Source: JBCCQH01 sp039024435 (lineage in GTDB: Bacteria; Bacteroidota; Bacteroidia; J057; JADKCL01). Taken from it: a stretch of DNA of 64,000 bases. A program made the translations under genes and the position numbers. The stretch covers positions 27,179 through 91,178 of the forward strand of contig JBCCQH010000011.1 in assembly GCA_039024435.1 (NCBI GenBank), written 5' to 3'. The notes below the pieces were generated by a model, which saw only the letters and a list, made by a program, of their open reading frames with translations, was not told the origin of the DNA and ran no database searches. Shown here in pieces: positions 1-8,082 of the stretch (the first letter of the stretch is position 1; every line of letters begins with the position of its first letter).

Positions 1-1
1 C

Positions 2-241
2 GATGCCTATCTCCAACTCTACGGAGCCCTCGGCCTGAACTGCCCGGCCGCAAATGCGGGCACGGAGTACTTCACGGTCAGCCTCGAATTTGATGCGGCG
101 GGGACCATCACCAAGGTAAAGGTCCGCGGGGCGCATCCCGATTTTGCCCGGTGCCTGGAAAATGCCCTTAGGGCGTGGCCATCCGCACCGCTCGGCGAAG
201 ACGACCTCCGAAAGTTCACCTTCACCGTCACCCTGAATTAA
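2..241 (+). CDS. C-terminal fragment of a TonB-C-like protein (partial)
   Basis: The gene enters from the left edge in frame 2 and stops with TAA at 239-241, leaving 79 residues. The fragment alternates short beta strands with a DAAGTITKVKV stretch, then a helix (CLENALRAWPSAP) and a final strand (KFTFTVTLN). This order resembles the C-terminal domain of TonB-type energy transducers, in which a glycine turn and V-x-V strand precede a helix and a 'W-x-P-A' segment. Two cysteines are present (in LNCPA and ARCLE). The N-terminal part, which would show any membrane anchor, lies outside the window, so the family assignment is tentative. Confidence 0.6.
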   Translation, partial: DAYLQLYGALGLNCPAANAGTEYFTVSLEFDAAGTITKVKVRGAHPDFARCLENALRAWPSAPLGEDDLRKFTFTVTLN

Positions 242-348
242 ATCGCCACGAAGCATTCCGATCAGGTTACCTACCCCCGGACCGGGCCGGAATGCTTCCC
301 TCTTTGATTATCGCACGCAATCCGATTCACCACGCTAACCGCACCACC

Positions 349-1521
349 ATGACCCAGCGCTCACGCACTCCACGAAATGTTGTTTTTGCCCTGCTCGCAG
401 GGTTGTTCATCCTCGCCATCGTCGCGAGGGGATTTTTCACTGGCGAAAAGGCGGAGGGGGTGGTTCCCTCCGCCGACGCTGGCCCACCCTTTTCTCCCCC
501 TGCACCCGCGGGGGACCGGGAAGACATCACCTTTATCCTGGGGGAAGACTCCGGCCCCACCAATCGCTACTACACCAATGCCCGCGCCTACTACGAATCC
601 CATCCCGATGCCCGCACCGAGCACCTGGTGACGCACTTGCGTTCTCTGCTGGGCGTCCGCGATTACCTGGAATCGCATCCACCGGCAAACGGTCACCCCT
701 GGGGACGGATCAATCTCGTGGTCCACAGCAATGAATGGACCGGCATGGAGACCCCCGTGCTCCCGGGCGGCAAGCGTTCCGATGCTCCCAAAATTCAGGC
801 AGCCATCGATCAAGGGTACTTTCCGCCGATTGTGGATGCCTTGATCGACCAAAAAACAGAAATAGTGGTGTTTGGCTGTGCCCTGGGGCGCGACGAAACC
901 ATCCTTCACACCCTCCGCGCAGCCTTTGGGGGAGCCGAAGGCGACCCGGAACGGCCCCAGGTACGCTCTTCCCGCTACTTCATCAATTACCTTTCCGAGT
1001 GGGTGGGCGGGCGTCCCCACTCCTGCCGGCGGCTGCTGACCGATTTTCGCTACGCATTTTATCCCACCGGATACCGACCTGCCGACTACCAACTGGTGGA
1101 TCAGTTGCAGCGGTCCTATCCCAATGATTCAATGGCCTACTCCGGAGCCCTGGCCCGAAAGGCGCCCCGCTTTGCCGGGGACAGCTACCACCACACCTTT
1201 CGCGTTCCGATTGTAAAAGTCGTGCTGTACGAGCGTCCCGAGGACCGCCCCGATTTCAGCACCGAAACCGCCCGTTCCGCCTGGTTTGCCCAGCAAACCG
1301 ACCTGGACAGCGTGTTTTCCGCCTACCAGCTCACCAAGGAGCAATTCACCTGGACCTACCAAAAAATCCGCTACGAAGTGGCACCCGGCGAAAAAGTCCC
1401 CGCCGTCAAACTGATCGGTCTCTGCGACGTGGTCTGCATTCTCCAGCCCCTCCAAGACCCCCAGGGCCACCTCATCGACCCCAATCCCGACGATCTCCGT
1501 TTTTTTGCAAGCACGGATTGA
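349..1521 (+). CDS. Membrane-anchored protein with caspase-like His/Cys arrangement, unknown function
   Basis: 390 residues. The frame is open further upstream, but the ATG at 349 gives a basic N-terminus followed directly by one hydrophobic segment (about residues 11-30), as in a signal anchor or uncleaved signal peptide, so I chose it. The rest would lie outside the cytoplasm. Two strand-then-residue motifs stand out: NLVVHSNEWTG (His126) and EIVVFGCALGRDE (Cys177). A hydrophobic strand ending in His, and about 50 residues later one ending in Cys, is the layout of clan CD (caspase/CHAT/DUF4347-like) peptidases. The usual Gly after the His is replaced by Ser. I do not recognise the family, and activity is only inferred. 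It runs convergently towards the amidohydrolase gene, with 84 bp between the stops. Confidence 0.75.
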   Translation: MTQRSRTPRNVVFALLAGLFILAIVARGFFTGEKAEGVVPSADAGPPFSPPAPAGDREDITFILGEDSGPTNRYYTNARAYYESHPDARTEHLVTHLRSLLGVRDYLESHPPANGHPWGRINLVVHSNEWTGMETPVLPGGKRSDAPKIQAAIDQGYFPPIVDALIDQKTEIVVFGCALGRDETILHTLRAAFGGAEGDPERPQVRSSRYFINYLSEWVGGRPHSCRRLLTDFRYAFYPTGYRPADYQLVDQLQRSYPNDSMAYSGALARKAPRFAGDSYHHTFRVPIVKVVLYERPEDRPDFSTETARSAWFAQQTDLDSVFSAYQLTKEQFTWTYQKIRYEVAPGEKVPAVKLIGLCDVVCILQPLQDPQGHLIDPNPDDLRFFASTD

Positions 1522-1605
1522 CTTCGGATGGGATGATTTTCGATGGGTCGCTCAGAGCGGCAAAAGATCAGAAATCAAAAATCTGCTCATTGGAAATTGA
1601 CCATT

Positions 1606-4600
1606 TCACTGATGGCTATGCCCCGTGCAACCGCACTTGCCTTCGATGAAGCTTTGGGTTTCTTCGTGCCAGGGGAAGTTGTCGTTGCCGCGGGCGAGCT
1701 CCCAGAAGAAAGGCTGCCGCTTGCGCGGGCGATTGCCGATTTCGTCCATCGTTGCCGCATCGTACAGCCGACCGTTCATCATCACCATATTCACCGATTC
1801 GGTGTGGCGGATGTTGTCCAAGGGGTTTTTGTCCAACACCACCAAATCGGCGAGCTTGCCCGGCTCCAGTGAGCCGATGTCCTGGTCCATCCCAATATAC
1901 TCGGCGCCCCAGAGCGTGCCCGCCCGCAAAGCTTCGTGGTTCGTGAAGCCGCCTTGCTGAATCATCCAGAGCTCCCAGTGCGCCCCCAAACCATGCAACT
2001 GCCCGTGGGCGCCCAACTGCACCTTGGTGCCCCCATCGGCAATCTTTTTTGCGCCTTCTGCATTGCCAAAGTGCCCAAAATCATCGTCCGGAATCATCAT
2101 CCGGCGCATCGAGCGCGAATCAATGATCCGCCGCGGATAGTAAGTCAGCAAGCGTTCATTTTTCCAGACCTCCGTCTTCTGATACCAATAGTTTTCGCCC
2201 CAGATTCCACCGTAACCCACGATCAAGGTCGGCGTGTAACCCGTCTTGGAGCCGCCCCAGAACTTGACCACATCGTCGTATACGGGATACACCGGAATAG
2301 AATGCTCCACTCCGGTGTGGCCATCCTGAATCATAGTCATGTTGTGGTAGAAAAACGATCCCCCCTCGGGATAGACCATCATTTCCAGTTCGCGGGCAGC
2401 CTGCATGACTTGCTGCCGCTGGTTGCGACGGGGCTGGTTGTAGCTTTTGACGGAAAATGCCCCCACCGCTTTCATGCGCCGCAGGTGGGAACGGGCATCG
2501 TCCAAGCTGTTCACCACCGCCTTAAAATCGCCATCCGCCCCGTAGAGGATCGTCCCCGTCGAATAAATCCGCGGTCCGACGAGCAAACCCGCCTTGACCA
2601 TTTCGCTCTGCGTAAACACCATTTCCGTGTTCGAGCTGGGATCGTGGGTCGTGGTGACCCCGTAGGCAACACTTGCGTGGTAGGACCACTGCTGCTGCGG
2701 CGAAATCCCGTTCCAACTGTTGCCCAAATGCGCGTGGACGTCCACCAGGCCGGGAATGATCGTTTTACCGCTGGCATCCACTTCAAAGGCGTCCTTGGGC
2801 AGTTTGACTTCCCCGGAAGCCCCCACCGCTACGATGCGATTGCCTTCTACCACCAGATCACCGTTTTCGAAAATTTCGTCGCCTTTCATCGTTACGATCC
2901 GTGCGCCCTTGAACACAACCTTGCCTTCCGGCACGTCCGTCGTAAGGGTCAGGCCCACATTGATGCCCACACTGTCCACCGGCGGGAGACTGTCCGGACT
3001 CCCCGGCAAAAAGGTAAAGCACGCGTCCAGCTCCCGCTGGAAATACTCCGCACCGAGCATCCAGTGCAGCGCCTTGCTGTCCCCCGACCAGTGCAGACTG
3101 GTGCCCGCATCGCGCGTCACCCGAAAAACCGGATAGCTTTTGGAACTTTTGTTCAGGTCCACGGCCTTGCCCGTCTGGGGAAATGCCGCTACGTAAGCAT
3201 TGTACAGCTCAGTAAATGCAATCCAGTTGCCGTCGGGACTCGGCACAAAATCGCGGGCGTACTTGGCGGAAAAGTGCTTCTTTTCCCCATTGCCGTCCAG
3301 ATCAACACTCTTAAAGGACTTCCGGAGGCCGCCCCCATCGGTAAAGAAGATGCGCTTTCCGTCGGGGCTGAAAAAGGGATTGTAGCCGTGATCGATCACC
3401 CGCTTGATCTGCTGATCGGCTACGTGGTACACGTACAGACCGGTCCGGGTCGAGTGGGCGTAACCGAGCTGAGTCGTCCCGGAACCTCGCTCAAAAACGA
3501 TCATTTTGCCGTCCGCCGAGAAGCGGGGACTGCGGTAAAATCCTTTTTCCGTGCTGATGACCGATTTACTGCCACTCGTGAGGTCGTGCAGCACCACCGC
3601 ACCGTGCGCCTCATCCCTCCAGGTGGTGTAGACCAGTTGGTCACCGGAGGGCGAAAACGCGGGATAATATTCGTGCTGCGCCGCATCAGCATTCAATCGT
3701 TCCGGTTTCCCTTTGGGCAGCTTTTTCTGGTAAAGGTGCCCCACCGCACTAAAAACCAAAGTTTTTCCGTCCGGCGAGGTCGTTGCGTGCCGAATCATCT
3801 TTGCGTTGAAGGTTTTTGGGCTGACCTCTTGCGGGAACTTGACCGCTTCAGCAATCGTGTGCTTGACTGCGGCTTCAAAAGGGATGTTTTTTGCTTCGAG
3901 GGATTCGAGGCTGACCCGCCAAAATTTCCCCTCCGCGTAAATCACAACTTCCCGGCTGTCCGGCATCCACTGGAAGCCCGGATACACGCCAAAAGTCGCC
4001 CAGGTCTCTTGCTGGTCTTTCACCAAGCGATCAAAAATGGGAAACTCCTCCCCCGTCGCCAAATCACGGATGTAAAGCACCGATTTCAGGCGGACCCGCC
4101 GCACAAAAGCCAAGTATTTTCCGTCCGGGGACGGCTGCGGCCGTACCGCACCGCCCGGTCCGCCCGTCACCGCCTCCAGCTCACCCGACTTGAGGTCGTA
4201 GCGGCGAATCGCGTAAATCTGCCCGTGCGGATTTTTGTTGTAGGTAAAGTATCCCGCACCATCCATGTCCTCGCTGAAGTAGACATACTGGCCATCCGGC
4301 GAAAAAATCGGCTCTCCAGCATCCTGCTGGTCGTTTTTCCGCTTGGTGAGCTGCATTCCCGCCCCACCCGTGATGTGGTACATCCACATTTCACCGGCTC
4401 CCAGCGACCGCGTTCCCGTGTAGTGCTTGCGCGCCACAAAGTAATCCCCCGAGGGATGCCAGGACGCATTGTTGAGGAGGCGGAAGTTTTCCTTGGTGAT
4501 CTGCTTCTTGTCCGAGCCATCCCGGCCCATGATCCAGATATTGTCCGCTCCCCCCCGATCCGAAGTAAACAGCAATTGCTCACCGTCGGGACTGAAACGC

Positions 4601-4887
4601 GGTTGCACCTCCCAGGCCATTCCCCGGGCAATGCAGCGGGCTTTGCCCCCGGAAATCGGCATGGTGTAGATATCTCCCAGCAAATCAAAGGCGATTTCCT
4701 TGCCATCCGGACTCACGTCCAGATTCATCCAGGTGCCTTCATCGGTGGTAAATTCAAGTTCCGAGGCCGGACCGTGGGGATCATCCACGTTCCATTTTTC
4801 GTCCTTCTGGGCCATGCCCGTGAGCGGCAACCACAATCCGGCCGCCAACAGAAATGCGCCTATCCAGCGCGAAGTCGAGTACTTCAT
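1606..4887 (-). CDS. TolB-like beta-propeller/amidohydrolase fusion protein, exported
   Basis: 1,093 residues from the ATG at 4887, which yields a clean signal peptide (MKYSTSRW..., hydrophobic core, cut near GMAQ). A start three codons upstream is also possible. The N-terminal two thirds is a WD40/TolB-like propeller with repeated 'SPDG' turns (for example DVSPDGKEIAFD, RFSPDGEQLLFTS). From about residue 660 an amidohydrolase barrel follows, with the metal-binding HAH near residue 716 (LVDVHAHLG), a later GVEHS, and LGAHGQLHGLGAHWE where many relatives have a GTD motif. GAHGQ is, as I recall, normal for this fusion subfamily. It ends with the typical SLEPGKLADLVVLD strand. A periplasmic hydrolase of cyclic amides or peptides is plausible; the substrate is unknown. 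It is divergent from hxpB. Confidence 0.9.
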   Translation of the reverse strand: MKYSTSRWIGAFLLAAGLWLPLTGMAQKDEKWNVDDPHGPASELEFTTDEGTWMNLDVSPDGKEIAFDLLGDIYTMPISGGKARCIARGMAWEVQPRFSPDGEQLLFTSDRGGADNIWIMGRDGSDKKQITKENFRLLNNASWHPSGDYFVARKHYTGTRSLGAGEMWMYHITGGAGMQLTKRKNDQQDAGEPIFSPDGQYVYFSEDMDGAGYFTYNKNPHGQIYAIRRYDLKSGELEAVTGGPGGAVRPQPSPDGKYLAFVRRVRLKSVLYIRDLATGEEFPIFDRLVKDQQETWATFGVYPGFQWMPDSREVVIYAEGKFWRVSLESLEAKNIPFEAAVKHTIAEAVKFPQEVSPKTFNAKMIRHATTSPDGKTLVFSAVGHLYQKKLPKGKPERLNADAAQHEYYPAFSPSGDQLVYTTWRDEAHGAVVLHDLTSGSKSVISTEKGFYRSPRFSADGKMIVFERGSGTTQLGYAHSTRTGLYVYHVADQQIKRVIDHGYNPFFSPDGKRIFFTDGGGLRKSFKSVDLDGNGEKKHFSAKYARDFVPSPDGNWIAFTELYNAYVAAFPQTGKAVDLNKSSKSYPVFRVTRDAGTSLHWSGDSKALHWMLGAEYFQRELDACFTFLPGSPDSLPPVDSVGINVGLTLTTDVPEGKVVFKGARIVTMKGDEIFENGDLVVEGNRIVAVGASGEVKLPKDAFEVDASGKTIIPGLVDVHAHLGNSWNGISPQQQWSYHASVAYGVTTTHDPSSNTEMVFTQSEMVKAGLLVGPRIYSTGTILYGADGDFKAVVNSLDDARSHLRRMKAVGAFSVKSYNQPRRNQRQQVMQAARELEMMVYPEGGSFFYHNMTMIQDGHTGVEHSIPVYPVYDDVVKFWGGSKTGYTPTLIVGYGGIWGENYWYQKTEVWKNERLLTYYPRRIIDSRSMRRMMIPDDDFGHFGNAEGAKKIADGGTKVQLGAHGQLHGLGAHWELWMIQQGGFTNHEALRAGTLWGAEYIGMDQDIGSLEPGKLADLVVLDKNPLDNIRHTESVNMVMMNGRLYDAATMDEIGNRPRKRQPFFWELARGNDNFPWHEETQSFIEGKCGCTGHSHQ

Positions 4888-5051
4888 CCCGTGCATATTT
4901 TTGAATTCCCCGCAAGGTATAGCGCAATCGGGCGTTTTGCAATTCTCGCTAGTCGTCGGGGGAGGTTGGTTTCCCCCGCCCTCTTGTACCCGCTCCTTGT
5001 ACAGCAATAGTTTTCCTCTCCTACCGTTCACCGGATCGTCTTCACCTTCCT

Positions 5052-5059
5052 TACCTTTG
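5052..5059 (+). promoter_or_regulatory. Bacteroidota-type -7 box (TACCTTTG) for hxpB
   Basis: The octamer TACCTTTG fits the TAnnTTTG -7 consensus of Bacteroidota sigma-ABfr promoters. It ends five bases before the hxpB ATG, so the transcript would be leaderless or nearly so. I see no convincing -33 TTTG at the usual distance. Confidence 0.5.
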
Positions 5060-5064
5060 CCCCC

Positions 5065-5715
5065 ATGCAAGCCGCAATCTTCGACATGGACGGCCTCCTG
5101 GTCGATACCGAACCGTTTTGGCAGGATGCCGAACTCAAAGTATTTCCCACCGTAGGGGTGCCTCTGCAACGCAAGATGTGCCTGGCAACCATCGGATTGC
5201 GCATCGACGAAGTGGTCGCCCACTGGTACGCGCAGTACCCCTGGACCGGCAAGTCCCAGGAACAGGTCGCCCAGGAAATTCTGGAAGAAGTCGCCGCCGC
5301 GGTTCGGGAACGCGGTACGCTGCTTTCGGGCGCCCGGGAAGCCATTGACTTGGCGCGGAATCAGGGCTTGCGCACAGCCCTGGCGTCATCGAGTGCCAAG
5401 TACCTGATCCGAAACGTCCTTCAAACCTTTGATCTGGAAGATGAATTCGAAATGTTCCGTTCCGCCGAAGACGATGCCTACGGCAAACCCCACCCCGCCG
5501 TCTTCCTCCGAACCGCCGCCGACCTCGGCATTCACCCGACCCAGTGTGTCGTCCTCGAAGATTCCTACCATGGACTGCTAGCCGCCAAAGCCGCCCGGAT
5601 GCGCGCCATCGCCGTTCCCGAAGCCCACAGTGCCCAAGATCCCCGCTTTGTGATCGCCGATGTCCGCCTGACCAATCTGACCGAATTGACCGGGGCTCAC
5701 CTGACCGGCCTGTAA
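5065..5715 (+). CDS. hxpB: HAD-family hexitol/sugar phosphatase (HxpB/YniC-like)
   Basis: 216 residues, the usual length for the YniC/HxpB branch of the beta-phosphoglucomutase-like HAD phosphatases. Motif I is FDMDGLLVDTEPFW at residues 6-19 (nucleophile Asp7, acid/base Asp9). Motif II lies near LASSSAKY, and motif III/IV is YGKPHPAVF plus VVLEDSYHG. The WQDAELKVF cap start and the IGLRIDEVV segment are typical of the 2-deoxyglucose-6-phosphate/hexitol phosphatase group. The enzyme removes phosphate from small sugar phosphates in the cytoplasm. The ATG at 5065 is supported by the -7 box directly before it and by the motif I position. The gene stands alone. Exact substrate is not predictable from sequence. 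Confidence 0.88.
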   Translation: MQAAIFDMDGLLVDTEPFWQDAELKVFPTVGVPLQRKMCLATIGLRIDEVVAHWYAQYPWTGKSQEQVAQEILEEVAAAVRERGTLLSGAREAIDLARNQGLRTALASSSAKYLIRNVLQTFDLEDEFEMFRSAEDDAYGKPHPAVFLRTAADLGIHPTQCVVLEDSYHGLLAAKAARMRAIAVPEAHSAQDPRFVIADVRLTNLTELTGAHLTGL

Positions 5716-5833
5716 CTCCCCACTTGCACCGTCCACCGAAATCCCCTTGTACCGCCCACTTGCAGTGTCACTGCTTCTCCTCCACGTCGCTTTTGCGACA
5801 CGAGGCCAAAATTTAAATGCTAAACTTTTTATA

Positions 5834-5852
5834 ATAATAGTTTTACTATTAT
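5834..5852. repeat. AT-rich palindrome, left member of an inverted pair
   Basis: TAATAGT and ACTATTA pair around TTT. The 15-base core recurs as its reverse complement at 6453-6467. The right arm overlaps a TATATTTG promoter-like box at 5850-5857. Confidence 0.6.
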
Positions 5853-6058
5853 ATTTGCATTAGTTACAATCCAAACCAATAGCAAACTACCAGATGGCGA
5901 CTGCTCCACTTGGTCGCCTTTCTGACGCGAGTGGTGGCAACACGCCGCGAGTAACAATAGAGGATATATATGTTCAAGTAGTTTGGTTTATCAATCATGA
6001 CGTTTTTTCGGTCGCTCTCTTCCCCGGGCGGCCGCTTTTTTTCCAATATGTCTATGAA

Positions 6059-6171
6059 GGGCGGCTACCGACACTCCACCGAGGCGTCGGCACCAGGCTG
6101 TTCCGGGAGTTCGCGGGGCTCCGTCCCGCCGTACCGGCGCGACCCCGGCCCCTCCCATCCTTGCCGCAAGG
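6059..6171 (+). repeat. Dispersed structured repeat, family 1, copy 1
   Basis: One of four copies. It begins GGGCGGCTACC, contains the invariant core GTCGGCACCAGGCTGTTCC and GGGAGTTCGC, then a variable hairpin (here CGCCG/CGGCG at 6127-6139), and ends CCCTCCCATCCTTGCCGCA. It lies between hxpB and icd on the coding strand of both. Confidence 0.85.
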
Positions 6172-6452
6172 ATAAATTTCCAATTCGCGGAGAGAATTTC
6201 CAATTGCTTGATTTCCGATTTCCAATTCGCGCGTTTGGAACGCGCAATCAACAAAATTTAAAACCGATTTCTTCCCGTAGCCGTGCGGGATCACGCACGG
6301 CGAGGGATTGCCCGGGAAGATTCTTCAATTTCCGAGGTCCACGGGGTTGCAGCCAGAGGGGCAGGCAATCGGGCGCGCAACCAAATTTTCCCATTCTCAA
6401 GCCCCAAATCGCGATCAATTTTGATGTTTTTCGCCGACGCTTCCGCAAATAG

Positions 6453-6467
6453 ATAGTAAAACTATTA
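6453..6467. repeat. AT-rich palindrome, right member of an inverted pair
   Basis: ATAGTAAAACTATTA is identical to the reverse complement of the core at 5835-5851. It ends about 30 bases upstream of the icd -7 box. Confidence 0.6.
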
Positions 6468-6497
6468 TCGAGGTTTATTAAACATCCCATTTTCCGT

Positions 6498-6505
6498 TAG
6501 ATTTG
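6498..6505 (+). promoter_or_regulatory. Bacteroidota-type -7 box (TAGATTTG) for icd
   Basis: TAGATTTG fits TAnnTTTG and would start transcription about 25-30 bases before the icd ATG at 6539. It lies outside the coding region if the ATG is used rather than the upstream in-frame TTG at 6503. Confidence 0.5.
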
Positions 6506-6538
6506 CAAAAAACTTACTTTACAAATACCATCGTACCA

Positions 6539-8005
6539 ATGCAAAAGATACCAGTAACAGTAGCATACGGCGACGGGATCGGTCCGGAGATCATGGAAGC
6601 CACCCTCCGCATCATGGAAGCTGCGGGCGCCCAGCTCGACACCGAAGTTGTGGAAATCGGGGAAAAGGTCTATCGCTCTGGTCACACCTCGGGCATCAAA
6701 CCGGAAGCTTGGGATTCGCTTCGCCGCACGAAGGTCTTCCTGAAAGCACCGATCACGACACCCCAAGGCGGCGGCTACAAAAGCCTCAACGTCACGGTTC
6801 GCAAGACGATGGGACTGTTTGCCAATATTCGCCCCTGCCGGGCATTGCACCCGTTCGTGCCTTCCAAGCATCCTCTCATGGATCTGGTTGTCATCCGGGA
6901 AAATGAGGAGGACCTCTACGCCGGGATCGAGCACCAGCAAACCACCGACGTAACCCAGTGCCTCAAACTGATCACCCGCCCGGGTTGTGAGCGCATCGTC
7001 CGCTACGCCTTCGAATACGCCCGCACCTACGGCCGCAAAAAGGTGACCTGCATGATCAAGGACAATATCATGAAGATCACCGATGGTCTCTTCCACTCGG
7101 TTTTCAAAGAAATCGGTCAGGAATACCCCGATATCGAGCAGGAATCAAAAATCATCGACATCGGCTCCGCCCTGCTGGCCGACCGCCCGCAAAATTTTGA
7201 TGTCGTGGTCACCACCAACCTGTACGGCGACGTCATTTCTGACATTACTGCCCAGATCGCCGGTTCGGTAGGACTCGCCGGCTCCTCCAACATCGGTGAG
7301 CACCTCGCCATGTTTGAAGCCATCCACGGCTCGGCCCCCGACATCGCGGGCCAGGGCATCGCCAATCCCTCCGGTCTTCTCAACGGCGCGCTGCTCATGC
7401 TCGCCCACATCGGGCAAGGTGACATCGCCGATAAAATCCAAAACGCTTGGTTGCGCACCCTCGAAGACGGCATCCACACCGGTGACATCTACGAAGAAGG
7501 CGTCAGCCAGGAACGTGTCGGTACCCAAGGCTTCGCCGATGCGGTCATCGCCCGCCTCGATCAGGCCCCCCAGACCCTCAAGGCCAATAGCTTTGCCGGC
7601 AGCAAGCCGATTGCCATCCCGGGTTACGAACGTGAGAAAAAAGAAAAGACCCTCGTGGGCTGCGACGTATTCGTCGATTGGCAAGGGGACTCCGCCGACG
7701 AGATCGGGCAAAAGCTGGAAAGCCTCACCGGCCCGGATATCAAGCTCAAGATGATCACCAACCGCGGCGTAAAAGTCTATCCGAACGGTTTCCCGGAGAC
7801 CTTCTGCACCGACCACTGGCGCTGCCGCTTTATTTCCGCCAAAGCCGAAAAACTGGACGATGGCTGGAAATACCCGGTTCTGAACTTCAAACAGGTCCTC
7901 GAACTGCAAAACCGCCTCAACGACGGCCAGGTCGACGTGATCAAAACGGAAAACCTCTACGAATTCGATGGAGAACGCGCTTTCTCCCTCGGACAAGGGG
8001 AATAA
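6539..8005 (+). CDS. icd: NADP-dependent isocitrate dehydrogenase, long form
   Basis: 488 residues from the ATG at 6539. An in-frame TTG at 6503 overlaps the promoter box and adds a non-conserved leader. The family start is clear (VTVAYGDGIGPEIMEA), followed by the substrate-binding SLNVTVRKTMGLFANIRP and VVIRENEEDLYAGIEH, the metal-binding NLYGDVISDITAQIAG, and the coenzyme segment FEAIHGSAPDIAGQGIANP. About 140 residues extend beyond the core, as in the Thermus-type long isocitrate dehydrogenases. The enzyme makes 2-oxoglutarate, NADPH and CO2 in the TCA cycle. A strong hairpin terminator follows within 25 bases. Confidence 0.93.
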   Translation: MQKIPVTVAYGDGIGPEIMEATLRIMEAAGAQLDTEVVEIGEKVYRSGHTSGIKPEAWDSLRRTKVFLKAPITTPQGGGYKSLNVTVRKTMGLFANIRPCRALHPFVPSKHPLMDLVVIRENEEDLYAGIEHQQTTDVTQCLKLITRPGCERIVRYAFEYARTYGRKKVTCMIKDNIMKITDGLFHSVFKEIGQEYPDIEQESKIIDIGSALLADRPQNFDVVVTTNLYGDVISDITAQIAGSVGLAGSSNIGEHLAMFEAIHGSAPDIAGQGIANPSGLLNGALLMLAHIGQGDIADKIQNAWLRTLEDGIHTGDIYEEGVSQERVGTQGFADAVIARLDQAPQTLKANSFAGSKPIAIPGYEREKKEKTLVGCDVFVDWQGDSADEIGQKLESLTGPDIKLKMITNRGVKVYPNGFPETFCTDHWRCRFISAKAEKLDDGWKYPVLNFKQVLELQNRLNDGQVDVIKTENLYEFDGERAFSLGQGE

Positions 8006-8027
8006 AAATACCGCCCAGACATGAAGC

Positions 8028-8068
8028 AAAGCGCCGCTCGGATTTCCGCGCGGCGCTTTTGTATTGTT
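8028..8068. terminator. Bidirectional hairpin terminator between icd and the PASTA gene
   Basis: The perfect 10-bp stem AAAGCGCCGC/GCGGCGCTTT (8028-8037 with 8050-8059) continues into TTTTGTATTG on the plus strand and is preceded by an A-containing stretch that serves the minus strand. It sits between two convergent genes. Confidence 0.8.
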
Positions 8069-8082
8069 TCTGAATGCAGCGA

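Larger units (their letters stand above)
5716..6538. other. Long non-coding gap with structured repeat, paired palindromes and icd promoter
   Basis: Over 800 bp without a convincing gene. It holds an AT-rich stretch with a palindrome (5834-5852) and a promoter-like TATATTTG (5850-5857), a copy of the 115-bp structured repeat (6059-6171), an AT-rich segment with recurring TTTCCAATT/GATTTCCGATTT words and a GCGCG/CGCGC hairpin (6180-6245), and a second copy of the palindrome core (6453-6467) just upstream of icd. The open frames here run through the repeat and have no family resemblance. Confidence 0.6.

Noticed and set aside
1936..5010. 1,024-residue plus-strand open frame
   Set aside because: It is antisense to the TolB/amidohydrolase gene, which has a signal peptide, SPDG repeats and metal-binding motifs. 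The plus frame is Arg/His-rich, shows no domain, and arises from GC-rich third positions.
5894..6175. 93-residue open frame after the TATATTTG box
   Set aside because: Its second half is the translated structured repeat and the first half has no family features; a transcript may start here but a protein is not supported.
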